A DNA stretch of 55,334 nt from Candidatus Aminicenantota bacterium (GCA_016783445.1 JADHWO010000010.1:1-55334); one strand, 5' to 3'; positions 27,550 through 36,873 are shown, counted from the stretch's first letter. The notes: generated by a model from the letters alone, not told the origin. Program-made: numbers and translations.

Positions 27550-30500
27550 CTATTTTTTCTCTTTCTTGTTTCTTGTTGTTTTTGATCTTTTTGTTAGAGG
27601 AGGTATGATCTTATTAGATTTTGTTTTAGAGCCTCTAATCGTACTAAAATTATTATTTATAATCCTGGGATTATTAAGATTTAATCCTTGACCGCTAGAA
27701 TAAACAAGCTGGAATTTCTGGATACGGTAATTACCCGTGTCAGCAACATAAACATTTCCTGAACTATCTACTGCTATCCCTATAGGAGCATTAAATTGTC
27801 CATCTCCGCTTCCTGAGCTTCCAAACGAGGTTACATACGCTCCTCCGTCTTCATGTTTCTTGATGCGGTCCCATTCATCAGACACATAAACAAAACCATC
27901 TTTGTCAGCGGCTATCCCTTCAGGCCAGATGAACTGGTCAGTTCCTCCCCCAAAACTCCCCCATTTGGTTACAAATGTCCCGTCTGAGGTGAATTTCTGA
28001 ACGCGGTTGCCAGGAGAATCTTCAACCGTATATACATAACCTGAATCATCGACCGCAACGTCTAGTAGTCCGCTAAATTCGCCACTTGCACTTCCATAAC
28101 TTCCCCACTGGGTCACATAAGTCCCGCTAAGGGTGAATTTCTGGATGCGCTCATTATTAGTATCAGCGACATAAACATTTCCTGAACTATCTACTGCTAT
28201 CCCTTCAGGTCCATTGAATTCTCCATTCCCGCTTCCGTAGCTTCCCCATTGGGATACATATGTCCCATCGGATGTGAATCTCTGAATGCGGTCATTACCA
28301 GTATCGGACACGTACACATAACCAGAGCTGTCTACTGCTACTCCACTAGGGCTGCTAAACTCACCATCTCCAGATCCAGGACCTCCCCACTTGTTTACGA
28401 ATGTCCCGTCCGAGGTAAATTTCTGGATGCGCTCATTACCCGTGTCAGCCACATACACATAACCAGAACTGTCTACCGCAAGCCTTTTTGGACTGGAAAA
28501 TTTTCCATCTTCGCCTCCCTGGCTTCCCCATTTAGTCACAAATTCATAGCTATGAGAAATTTCAAATGTTTCACTTTCTCCGTAAAGCCCGGAGTCGCTT
28601 GCAGAAGAGATTCTCACTTTGTAATCTGATCCATTATAAAGAGATAAATCCACCTCTGCCCATGTATATGAACCATCATCTGATGTGCTCGATATAATCG
28701 TTTGATTAAAGGTAGTTCCTTTATAGAGGTCAATCTTAACATCACTAATCGTACCTGTAGATGTCCAGGTGATGTCCGCCGGATAACCTCTTGCCCAGAT
28801 AGTACTGCTTGTTGGTACTGTAACGGTTATCGACTTCACTTCCTCTATCGTGAATTCATCACTCTCGCCGTAAATACTGGAGTCAATGGAGTCTGTAATC
28901 CTTATGCTATAATCTGAGCCATTCGTAAGTAACGTGTCTACCTGAGTCCATGTATAGGAACCATCATTTGTTGTGGTCGACACTATCGTTTGATTAAAAG
29001 TTCCTCCCTTATAGAGGCCAATCTTAACATCACTAATCGTTCCGTTAGACGTCCAGGTGATGTCCGCCGGATAACCTCTTGTCCAGATAGCACTGCTCGT
29101 TGGCTCTGTGACAGTTATCGATGTCTCCTCTATCGTGAATTCATCGCTCTCACTGTAAATACTGGAATCGCTGGAGTCCATAATCCTTATGCTATAATCT
29201 GAGCCGTTCGTAAGTGATGTGTCCACCTGAGACCATGTATATGTGCCGTCATTTGCTGTGCTCGACACGATCGTTTGATTAAAGGTTCCTCCCTTATAGA
29301 GCTCAATATCCACAAAGCTGATAGTACCTGTAGATGTCCAATCTATATCAACACTATTCCCTTGGCCCCAAACAGTGCTGCTTGTAGGCTCTGTGACGGT
29401 TATAGACCTGTCTCTAATCGTAAACTCATCACTTTCATCGTAAATACTGGAGTCGCTGGAGTCTATAATCCTTAAACTATAATCTGAGCCATCTGCAAGT
29501 AACGCGTCCACCTGAGACCATGTATAGGAACCATCATTTGTTGTGGTCGACACTATCGTTTGATTAAAGGTTCCTCCCTTATAGAGGTCAATCTTAACAT
29601 CACCAACCGTACCTTCAGACGTCCAGGTTATGTCCGCTGGATAGCCTCTTGCCCAAATAGTGCTGCTTGTAGGATTTGTAATTGTTATGGCGTTCGTTAT
29701 GAACTCTATTTTATCTAACCATCCACAATCCGATCCACTACTAATGGTGGAATCTTTTTCATATTCCCACTTTATAATATGCGACCCCACGCCAATTGAG
29801 TAAGTTTTTTGCTCCCAATCCACCTCTCCGCTAATCTGATAACCTGACACTGGCACATCATCTACATAGAAGGTTAAATAATCAAAACCACTTTCCGATG
29901 AGACTTTCCAATAGAACTTTAGAATCCCCTCTCCTGTAACTGTGGTTTGGACATATGACAGCTGATCATCAGATACCGCACCGCTCTGCGCTGCATCACC
30001 ATCATAGTAGGAAGAGTCTGTCTGCCCAAACCAACCAGCATCTCCGCCTGTACTCCACGCTAAATCACAATTATCAACTGCTTCGCATATACTGACAGTA
30101 GTAATCTCAAATTCTTCACTCTCTCCGTAAGAAGTGGAGTCGTTGGGATTGGAGATCCTTATCTGGTAGTCAGCCCCATCGCTAAGAGATGAATCCACTG
30201 TCCACATATAGGAGCCGTCATTATCTGTACTCGATACTATCGTTTGATCAAAGTAACCCCCTTTGTACAAATCGATCTTCACATTCGACAGAGCTAAGGC
30301 TCTTATATCCCCAGACGGTTTGAATTTACCACTAGATATCTGAGGAACAACAGGGGCATTTATTATCCCAACTCTGCTCATGCTTCTTATATCCCTTATA
30401 TCTTTTGCTCTTCTATTAAAAATATCACCTGTTCTTGCAGAGGAAGAAAGCTTTTTTGAAACACCTTGAAGATTGGATTGTTTACCTGAGAGTATTACAA

Positions 30501-31551
30501 ACTTTTCAGTTGTTCCTGAATTCTCTAATTCTCCTCTCTCTCTGGCTTCACTATCCTGAAAATGCCTATTTTGGAAAGCCCTTCTTTGAAATGGATCTAA
30601 TACATTTCTTCCGTGATGTATTAAAGGATCTAATCCGGCACCTGTACTAACACCTGATGATCCGCTGGTCTGCCACTTTATCTCTATCTCATTTCCTGTT
30701 GTCCATACAGTCCCGGATGTCAACTCCAGTACTGCTATGGAAGGTTTTGTGAGTGTTACACTAACTGTTGCTGTTTGTCCGGCTGTTACTGAGACACTCC
30801 TCTGCTCATCTTCATATCCTTCTCTAATCAGGCTTACAGTATGAGTCCCGGAAGATACATTAGTCAAAGTGCAGTCTGTCGTTAGCCCTGTGTAACTGCC
30901 ATCAAGATATACCTGCGCTCCTGTTGGCGAAGAAGTCACCTGAATACTACCGGTAGTTGTCGGCGTCCCATTTAATGTTCCATCTTCTCCAGCTGGTTTC
31001 GGGCCCAATAATAATGCAGCTGCAACTCCTCCTGCTGCCAGCGCCACTAATACAATAATAAAGCCTCCTCCACCAGCCTTCTTTACTTTCCTCTCTACAG
31101 GAGGTTTTGCTTTTACTACAGGTTTCTCAGGTTTTCTCTCTACCTCTTCAAGTTTTAAAAATTCTGCCTCTACCTTGTTAAACATCTCCACAAAACCCGG
31201 AGGATAATATTGAGTATCAATTATTCTCTCAGGTTCAACCTCAAGTGATTTCCGGAGACTCTCTTCTGCTTCAACATTCTGGTTATTGGAATAATAAGCC
31301 AGGGAAAGATTAAAATGAACTTCGGAAATCTCTTTACTTGATTGAGCTAAGTCTTTTGCTATTAAGAACTTAAGTATTGCCTCTTTATACTCTCCATTTT
31401 TGTATAACTCTTTTCCTTCTTGAATTAGCTTATCAACATCACTTTGCGCTGAAACATTCCGCTCAGGCAAAACATCTGATGACATAAGAAGGATAAAAAG
31501 AAAAATAACACTAAAGATAAATAACTTCGACCGGTAAATATCCTTATTCAT
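27550..31551 (-). CDS. giant surface protein 2: TPR, PEGA, Kre9 repeats, MAM-like module, NHL propeller
   Basis: The 1333-residue protein has a signal helix (about 10-35), TPR helices (about 37-130), a glycine-rich membrane segment (about 157-180) and PEGA (about 200-268). The first Kre9-type domain is split by a basic insert (about 284-480). Then comes a jelly-roll module (about 489-617) with LKFYWKVSSESGFDYLTFYV and SDCGWLDKIEF, like MAM/carbohydrate-binding folds. Four Kre9-type repeats (about 620-997), six NHL repeats (about 1000-1285) and a basic tail follow. The first 1470 bases match giant 3 almost base for base. The gene stands alone: the caspase that precedes giant 3 is reduced here to fragments. 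Role inferred as surface binding or sensing. Confidence 0.85.
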   Translation of the reverse strand: MNKDIYRSKLFIFSVIFLFILLMSSDVLPERNVSAQSDVDKLIQEGKELYKNGEYKEAILKFLIAKDLAQSSKEISEVHFNLSLAYYSNNQNVEAEESLRKSLEVEPERIIDTQYYPPGFVEMFNKVEAEFLKLEEVERKPEKPVVKAKPPVERKVKKAGGGGFIIVLVALAAGGVAAALLLGPKPAGEDGTLNGTPTTTGSIQVTSSPTGAQVYLDGSYTGLTTDCTLTNVSSGTHTVSLIREGYEDEQRSVSVTAGQTATVSVTLTKPSIAVLELTSGTVWTTGNEIEIKWQTSGSSGVSTGAGLDPLIHHGRNVLDPFQRRAFQNRHFQDSEARERGELENSGTTEKFVILSGKQSNLQGVSKKLSSSARTGDIFNRRAKDIRDIRSMSRVGIINAPVVPQISSGKFKPSGDIRALALSNVKIDLYKGGYFDQTIVSSTDNDGSYMWTVDSSLSDGADYQIRISNPNDSTSYGESEEFEITTVSICEAVDNCDLAWSTGGDAGWFGQTDSSYYDGDAAQSGAVSDDQLSYVQTTVTGEGILKFYWKVSSESGFDYLTFYVDDVPVSGYQISGEVDWEQKTYSIGVGSHIIKWEYEKDSTISSGSDCGWLDKIEFITNAITITNPTSSTIWARGYPADITWTSEGTVGDVKIDLYKGGTFNQTIVSTTTNDGSYTWSQVDALLADGSDYSLRIIDSSDSSIYDESDEFTIRDRSITVTEPTSSTVWGQGNSVDIDWTSTGTISFVDIELYKGGTFNQTIVSSTANDGTYTWSQVDTSLTNGSDYSIRIMDSSDSSIYSESDEFTIEETSITVTEPTSSAIWTRGYPADITWTSNGTISDVKIGLYKGGTFNQTIVSTTTNDGSYTWTQVDTLLTNGSDYSIRITDSIDSSIYGESDEFTIEEVKSITVTVPTSSTIWARGYPADITWTSTGTISDVKIDLYKGTTFNQTIISSTSDDGSYTWAEVDLSLYNGSDYKVRISSASDSGLYGESETFEISHSYEFVTKWGSQGGEDGKFSSPKRLAVDSSGYVYVADTGNERIQKFTSDGTFVNKWGGPGSGDGEFSSPSGVAVDSSGYVYVSDTGNDRIQRFTSDGTYVSQWGSYGSGNGEFNGPEGIAVDSSGNVYVADTNNERIQKFTLSGTYVTQWGSYGSASGEFSGLLDVAVDDSGYVYTVEDSPGNRVQKFTSDGTFVTKWGSFGGGTDQFIWPEGIAADKDGFVYVSDEWDRIKKHEDGGAYVTSFGSSGSGDGQFNAPIGIAVDSSGNVYVADTGNYRIQKFQLVYSSGQGLNLNNPRIINNNFSTIRGSKTKSNKIIPPLTKRSKTTRNKKEKK

Positions 31552-31571
31552 TTTTTTATCTTCTTTTACTC
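30102..31571 (-). repeat. long direct repeat, giant 2 copy (partner 34221-35681)
   Basis: About 1.47 kb covering the upstream 20 bases and the first ~483 codons of giant 2 matches 34221-35681 at well over 90 percent by eye, with a net difference of 9 bases just before PEGA. Identity stops at the boundary of the swapped module. This indicates recent duplication or gene conversion. Confidence 0.9.
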
Positions 31572-31683
31572 AAATCACTTATCTTTATTATAAATTTAAA
31601 TCCCTCTCCTGGGAGAAAAGAACAGAAAAAAATATTAATATCGCTGCAAAAAATGGAAAACTTTTTTATTACTTCCTCCTCCC

Positions 31684-31716
31684 AGTTATATATATATAAT
31701 TTTTAATTAAATATTT
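31684..31716 (-). pseudogene. possible remains of the leader of a lost caspase gene upstream of giant 2
   Basis: These 33 bases align with 36831-36863, the leader of the intact caspase before giant 3, at about 28 of 33 positions. Next to them on the minus strand is a GGAGG-rich ribosome site followed by an ATAAAAAAG stretch where the intact gene has its ATG. Between here and giant 2 there is no caspase frame, which suggests a large internal deletion. AT-richness makes this only suggestive. Confidence 0.35.
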
Positions 31717-31752
31717 CAACTCCATAACTCGTGATGTAGCGCATAATAAATA

Positions 31753-31802
31753 ATATAGAAGCTAATAAAATAAAAATATTTCATCACGTATTTAAGAAAT
31801 AG
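31753..31802 (+). pseudogene. 3' end relic of a caspase-PEGA gene
   Basis: These 50 bases match 27465-27514, the last codons and stop of the caspase at 26369, at 48 of 50 positions. They would encode IEANKIKIFHHVFKK followed by TAG in place of TAA. No caspase frame lies upstream. As with the intact gene, the relic points at the 3' end of a giant. The rest of the 399-base gap (31552-31950) holds only the other relics noted here. Confidence 0.8.
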
Positions 31803-31886
31803 AACATATTCACACAAAACTTCCTTCATTTTAATTACCAATCACAATAATAATTTTTTTAAAAAAAGGAAGGTTTACATTGTGTG

Positions 31887-31924
31887 TAAAAATATTACGG
31901 CAATTAAAGAAGCAATAACTTTAT
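31887..31924 (-). pseudogene. 5' end relic of a DUF5683 gene below giant 3
   Basis: Bases 31888-31911 match 22153-22176, inside the signal helix of the DUF5683 gene, at 23 of 24 positions. In the corresponding frame they read VIASLIAVIFL against VISLIAIIFL. The position just downstream of giant 3 is the same as that of DUF5683 below giant 1, so this looks like the remains of a duplicated neighbour. Confidence 0.55.
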
Positions 31925-31950
31925 AGAAGCAATAATATTATTACTTCTTT

Positions 31951-34900
31951 TCACTTCTTCTTTCTTGTTGTTCTTTGTCTTCTTGTAAGAGGAGGCCTGC
32001 TTTTATTAGGTCTTGTTTTCAAGCTTTTAATAGTACTAAGGTTACTTTCTGTAATCCGGCGATTATTAAGATCTAATTTAGTTAAACTAGAAGTAGTAGC
32101 AATAGGCTGGAATTTCTGGATGCGGTAATTATATATATCAGACACATACACATACCCGGAACTGTCTACAGCTACCCCATCAGGCCAATCAAACTGACCA
32201 TTCCCACTTCCATAGCTACCCCATTTTGTCACAAACGTCCCATCAGATCTGAATTTCTGGATGCGGTCATTCAAACTATCAGACACATATACATTACCAG
32301 AATTGTCAACCGCTATTCCAGTTGGATATGAAAACTCGCCATCTCCGGATCCACTGCTACCCCACTGGTCCAAATAACTTCCGATTGAGCTAAATTTCTG
32401 GATACGGTGATTTTGTTGATCAACCACATATACATTACCAGAACTGCCTACCCCTATTCCAGTTGGAAAGTCAAACTGCCCATCTCCAGCTCCATAACTA
32501 CCCCAATTTCTCACATATCCCCCATCAGATGTGAATTTCTGGATGCGGTTATTACCACTATCAGCTACATACACATACCCGGAACTGTCCACTGCTATTC
32601 CAGCTGGATTGTTAAACTGCCCATTTGCAGTTCCATTGTTACCCCATTGAGATACATACGTTCCATCAGATGTAAATTTCTGGACGCGGTGATTATAGTA
32701 ATCAGCCACATAAACATACTCGGAAGAATTGTTCACAGCTATCCCCCAAGGTTCGTCAAAATTGCTATTTCCAGTCCCATAGCTACCCCATTTTGTAACA
32801 TATGACCCATTGGATGCGAATTTCTGGACGCGGTGATTATACCTGTCAGCTACATAAACATTCCCGGAACTATCAATTGCTATTCCAGCTGGCTCATTAA
32901 AATAGCCATCTAAAGTTCCATAGAGACCCCATTGAGAAAGATATTCATAACCCTGATTGATAGTAAAAATGCCACTTTCGCCATAAATACTCGAATCAGA
33001 TTCATCTGAAATCCTTACTACATAATCTGTCCCTTCCTCAAAAAAATAATCCACAGGCCATGGATAAATCCCGTCATTCTCTGTGGTATCATACCCGGCC
33101 AGGATACCTCCCTTGTATACATCAATATCTACGTAATAGCTGATAAAACCTGTAGACGTCCAGGTGATATTTACATCCTGACCTGTGCTCCAAATTTCAC
33201 CACCAACTGGAGATGTCACGGTTATAGACCTGTCACCACTAATCGTAAACTCATCACTCTGATCGTAAATACTGGAGTTGCTGGAGTCTGTAACCCTAAT
33301 ACTATAATCTGAGCCATCCGCTAGTGATGTATTCACCTGAGACCATGTATAAGAACCATCATTCGATGTGCTCGACACGATCGTTTGATTAAAGGTTCCT
33401 CCCTTATAGAGATCAATATCCACATAAGTGATAGGACCGGTAGATGTCCAATCTATATCAACACTGTCCCCTTGAGCCCAGACAGTGATGCTTGTAGGCT
33501 CTGTCACGGTTATAGACTTCGCTGCAGATACATCCTTACAGACGCGGAAGCCGACGAGGTTGCCGTAAGTTGCGGGCGTGTTGTAGGGGCGATTTGCAGA
33601 ACGGATGACAGTTGCGTCGTTATTCCAACTACCGCCGCGGAACACCCGATAGGTACCGCTTGATGCACCCGGAGGATTATCCGTGGGAGAGATGCTGTAA
33701 TAATTAGCATCATACCAGTCAGAGCACCACTCAAAAACATTGCCAGCCATATCATGTATCCCATAAGGTGAAACACCCGAAGGATATGAACCAACAGGCA
33801 TGGTTTCTCCTACATAGTTGTTGTAATTTGTCAAACCACTGTTAGGTGCACCATCTCCCCATGGATACCTTCTCTGGTCTGTGCCACGAGCCGCCTTCTC
33901 CCACTGTGCCTCTGTAGGAGGATAGATAGTTTCTCCGGTTTCTGCAGACATCCAGTTACAGAATGCCGTAACGTCAGCATAATCTACATTTATAACCGGC
34001 CTGTCCCCCCTGCCCCAGCCGTTATCGTAGGGCTTGGTCCGGCTTGTATCATCACAAAATGCATCATACTGTTCAAAAGTTACCTCGTATTTAGATATAT
34101 AATATGTGTCAAGATACACTGTATGCACGGGCAGCTCATCCGCCCCCCCTTCATTGAAATTATCCCCCATCTGGAAATTGCCAGAAGCAATCTGCACCCA
34201 TTCAATATCTTGAAACTTATTAATCTCAAATTCTTCGCTCACACCATAAGAAGTGGAGTCGTTGGGATTGGAGATCCTTATCTGGTAGTCAGCCCCATCG
34301 CTAAGAGATGAATCCACTGTCCACATATATGAGCCGTCATTTGCTGTACTCGACACTATCGTTTGATTAAAGTAACCCCCTTTGTACAAATCGATCTTCA
34401 CATTCGACAGAGCTAAGACTCTTATATCCCCAGACGGTTTGAATTTACCACTAGATATCTGAGGAACAACAGGGGCATTTATTATTCCAACTCTGCTCAT
34501 GCTTCTTATATCCCTTATATCTTTTGCTCTTCTATTAAAAATATCACCTGTTCTTGCAGAGGAAGAAAGCTTTTTTGAAACACCTTGAAGATTGGATTGC
34601 TTGCCTGAGAGTATTACAAACTTTTCAGTTGATCCTGAATTCTCTAATTCTCCTCTATCCCTGGCTTCATTATCCTGAGAATTCTTATTTTGGAAAGCCC
34701 TTCTTTGAAATGGATCTAATACATTTCTTCCGTGATGTATTAAAGGATCTAATCCGGCACCTGTACTAACACCTGCTGACCCGCTGGTCTGCCACTTTAT
34801 CTCTATCTCAACTCCTGTTGTCCAAACAGTACTCGATGTCAACTCCAGCACTGCTATGGAAGGTTTTGTGAGTGTTACACTAACTGTTGCTGTTTGTCCG

Positions 34901-35661
34901 GCTGTTACTGAGACACTCCTCTGCTCATCTTCATATCCTTCTCTAACCACACTTACAATATGAGAACCTGAAGATACATTAGTCAAAGTGCAGTCTGTCG
35001 TATATCCTGTGTTACTGCCATCAAGATATACCTGCGCTCCTGTTGGTGAGGAACTCACCTGAATACTGCCGGTCGTTGTTATTATTGTTCCATTTTCTCC
35101 GAGTGGTTTCTTGCCCAATAATAATGCAGCTGCAACTCCTCCTGCTGCCAGCGCCACTAATACAATAATAAAGCCTCCTCCACCAGCCTTTTTTACTTTC
35201 CTCTCAACAGGACGCCTTGTTTTTACTACAGGTTTCTCAGGTTTTCTCTCTACCTCTTTAAGTTTTAAAAATTCTGCCTCTACCTTGTTAAACATCTCCA
35301 CAAAACCCGGGGGATAATATTGAGTATCAATTATTCTCTCAGGTTCAACCTTAAGTGATTTCCGGAGACTCTCTTCTGCTTCAACATTCTGGCTATTGGA
35401 ATAATAAGCCAGGGAAAGATTAAAATGAACTTCGGAAATCTCTTTACTTGATTGAGCTAAGTCTTTTGCTATTAAGAACTTAAGTATTGCCTCTTTATAC
35501 TCTCCACTTTTGTATAACTCTTTTCCTTCTTGAATTAGCTTATCAACATCACTTTGCGCTGAAACATTCCATCCGGGCAAAACATCTGATGACATAAGAA
35601 GGATAAAAAGAAAAATAACACTAAAGATAAATAACTTCGACCTGTAAATATCCCTACTCAT
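31951..35661 (-). CDS. giant surface protein 3: TPR, PEGA, FGE-like module, Kre9 repeats, NHL propeller
   Basis: The 1236-residue protein shares signal helix, TPR, glycine-rich membrane segment, PEGA and the split Kre9 domain with giant 2. At the same junction it carries a formylglycine-generating-enzyme-like (SUMF1) domain (about 484-712): MGDNFNEGGADELPVH, PPTEAQWEKAARG, MAGNVFEWCSDWY and RVFRGGSWNNDATVIRSANR. The two catalytic cysteines of true FGEs are absent from the RGGSW region, so it is probably a ligand-binding version. Two Kre9-type repeats (about 714-900), six NHL repeats (about 904-1192) and a basic tail follow. It lies 23 bases after a caspase-PEGA gene and forms an operon with it and the upstream metacaspase-like gene. 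Confidence 0.87.
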   Translation of the reverse strand: MSRDIYRSKLFIFSVIFLFILLMSSDVLPGWNVSAQSDVDKLIQEGKELYKSGEYKEAILKFLIAKDLAQSSKEISEVHFNLSLAYYSNSQNVEAEESLRKSLKVEPERIIDTQYYPPGFVEMFNKVEAEFLKLKEVERKPEKPVVKTRRPVERKVKKAGGGGFIIVLVALAAGGVAAALLLGKKPLGENGTIITTTGSIQVSSSPTGAQVYLDGSNTGYTTDCTLTNVSSGSHIVSVVREGYEDEQRSVSVTAGQTATVSVTLTKPSIAVLELTSSTVWTTGVEIEIKWQTSGSAGVSTGAGLDPLIHHGRNVLDPFQRRAFQNKNSQDNEARDRGELENSGSTEKFVILSGKQSNLQGVSKKLSSSARTGDIFNRRAKDIRDIRSMSRVGIINAPVVPQISSGKFKPSGDIRVLALSNVKIDLYKGGYFNQTIVSSTANDGSYMWTVDSSLSDGADYQIRISNPNDSTSYGVSEEFEINKFQDIEWVQIASGNFQMGDNFNEGGADELPVHTVYLDTYYISKYEVTFEQYDAFCDDTSRTKPYDNGWGRGDRPVINVDYADVTAFCNWMSAETGETIYPPTEAQWEKAARGTDQRRYPWGDGAPNSGLTNYNNYVGETMPVGSYPSGVSPYGIHDMAGNVFEWCSDWYDANYYSISPTDNPPGASSGTYRVFRGGSWNNDATVIRSANRPYNTPATYGNLVGFRVCKDVSAAKSITVTEPTSITVWAQGDSVDIDWTSTGPITYVDIDLYKGGTFNQTIVSSTSNDGSYTWSQVNTSLADGSDYSIRVTDSSNSSIYDQSDEFTISGDRSITVTSPVGGEIWSTGQDVNITWTSTGFISYYVDIDVYKGGILAGYDTTENDGIYPWPVDYFFEEGTDYVVRISDESDSSIYGESGIFTINQGYEYLSQWGLYGTLDGYFNEPAGIAIDSSGNVYVADRYNHRVQKFASNGSYVTKWGSYGTGNSNFDEPWGIAVNNSSEYVYVADYYNHRVQKFTSDGTYVSQWGNNGTANGQFNNPAGIAVDSSGYVYVADSGNNRIQKFTSDGGYVRNWGSYGAGDGQFDFPTGIGVGSSGNVYVVDQQNHRIQKFSSIGSYLDQWGSSGSGDGEFSYPTGIAVDNSGNVYVSDSLNDRIQKFRSDGTFVTKWGSYGSGNGQFDWPDGVAVDSSGYVYVSDIYNYRIQKFQPIATTSSLTKLDLNNRRITESNLSTIKSLKTRPNKSRPPLTRRQRTTRKKK

Positions 35662-35681
35662 TTTTTTGTCTTCTTTTACTT
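34221..35681 (-). repeat. long direct repeat, giant 3 copy (partner 30102-31571)
   Basis: This is the 1.46-kb partner of the repeat in giant 2. It ends exactly where the FGE-like module begins on one side and about 20 bases upstream of the start codon on the other. Confidence 0.9.
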
Positions 35682-35684
35682 AGA

Positions 35685-36818
35685 TCATTTATTATCATCA
35701 AACCTCTTATGAACCCTTTTTCTTTCGCCCTTTGAAAGATCAACTACTATTGTTTCTTCTATATTTAGATCCTTATTAAAAAATCTTATTGAGTGCTCTC
35801 CTGTAGGCAAATTAACTTCAAGTATCGGCGGAACCACCCCATAAAGCTTTCCATCTATCTCTACTTTAGCAGGAGGATAAGAACTGATCAACAAATATCC
35901 ATAACCTGCAGCCGGTTTTGGCTTAACTGGCTTTGTTATAACAGGTTTTACGACAGCTGGCTTTGTCTTCAGCTTAAAAACAAAATCTCCTTTATCAAGA
36001 TTTGGATCGCGAATCTTACCATATTGAGGATGCTGGGCCTCGCGTGAATATACAACTACCTTTTCCTCCAGAAATTCTCCAAGTTCTGTTCCCGTTAAAT
36101 AACCGTCATCATTACGGTCAGCTTCGCCTTGAAGAGCTTCTATGATCTGCTTTTTAAATATGCTGTTATCTGGAACCGTCTCATCTGCTCCTCCAGCTGT
36201 GATAAACTGCCTTACCTGTCTTGCCGTTTTATAACTAATGTATACTGGCGGTTTTGCCCTCGATATGTTAAAAATTGCCCCTGAGAAGCAGCTGTCAAAT
36301 AGAAATAATGCATGTTTAGCTTCTATTCTCCTCGCGTACGCCTCAACAGTTTGCATATCGATAGCTCTTTGCTTAAAACCTGACATGTCTTGATCAGGAT
36401 TTGGTGCATCCTTTGGAACAATGTATCCCATGTCGTCTCCGTAAGCCAATCTTTCAGTATGGCCGTGCCCGGCAAAAAATATCACCAGACAATTATCTTT
36501 CCCCTGGCCGGCATTAAAAATAAAATCATCAAGCGCCCCCATAAGCTCTTGTTTGTTAGGGTCTTTTACTCTTGTCACTATAAAACCCAGACTTGATAAT
36601 GCATCTCCTATCTCGTCAGCATCACGGACAGCATTAGGAAGATCCGGCCAGCCAGATTGGTAATCTGACACTCCTATCACCAGCGCATAACAGTCCGTAT
36701 AAAGATTTACTGTTTCCCCGGTATTAGACTTTGCGACAACTTTAAAACTCCTCTGTTGGGAAAAAAGGAAAGAAAAAAACAGAAAAAGCAAAAACAAAAA
36801 AAGAATTCTTTTTTTCAT
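35685..36818 (-). CDS. exported caspase-like peptidase with EF-hand-like loop and PEGA-like domain
   Basis: A signal peptide (1-21) precedes the caspase domain (about 42-275) with catalytic His118 in FFAGHGH and Cys177 in DSCFSG. The loop at 234-245 (DRNDDGYLTGTE) fits the EF-hand pattern. A Lys-Pro-Val linker (about 285-305) leads to a PEGA-like domain (about 307-365: LLISSYPPAKVEIDGKLYGV). An AAGGAGG ribosome site sits five bases before the ATG. It is close in sequence to the caspase at 26369 and lies between the metacaspase-like gene (55 bases) and giant 3 (23 bases), so it is probably co-expressed with both. The shared PEGA suggests that caspase and giant act at the same surface. Confidence 0.9.
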   Translation of the reverse strand: MKKRILFLFLLFLFFSFLFSQQRSFKVVAKSNTGETVNLYTDCYALVIGVSDYQSGWPDLPNAVRDADEIGDALSSLGFIVTRVKDPNKQELMGALDDFIFNAGQGKDNCLVIFFAGHGHTERLAYGDDMGYIVPKDAPNPDQDMSGFKQRAIDMQTVEAYARRIEAKHALFLFDSCFSGAIFNISRAKPPVYISYKTARQVRQFITAGGADETVPDNSIFKKQIIEALQGEADRNDDGYLTGTELGEFLEEKVVVYSREAQHPQYGKIRDPNLDKGDFVFKLKTKPAVVKPVITKPVKPKPAAGYGYLLISSYPPAKVEIDGKLYGVVPPILEVNLPTGEHSIRFFNKDLNIEETIVVDLSKGERKRVHKRFDDNK

Positions 36819-36873
36819 TTTTACCTCCTTAGTTATATGTATAAAATTTCTGATAAATATTTTATTTTAAATA

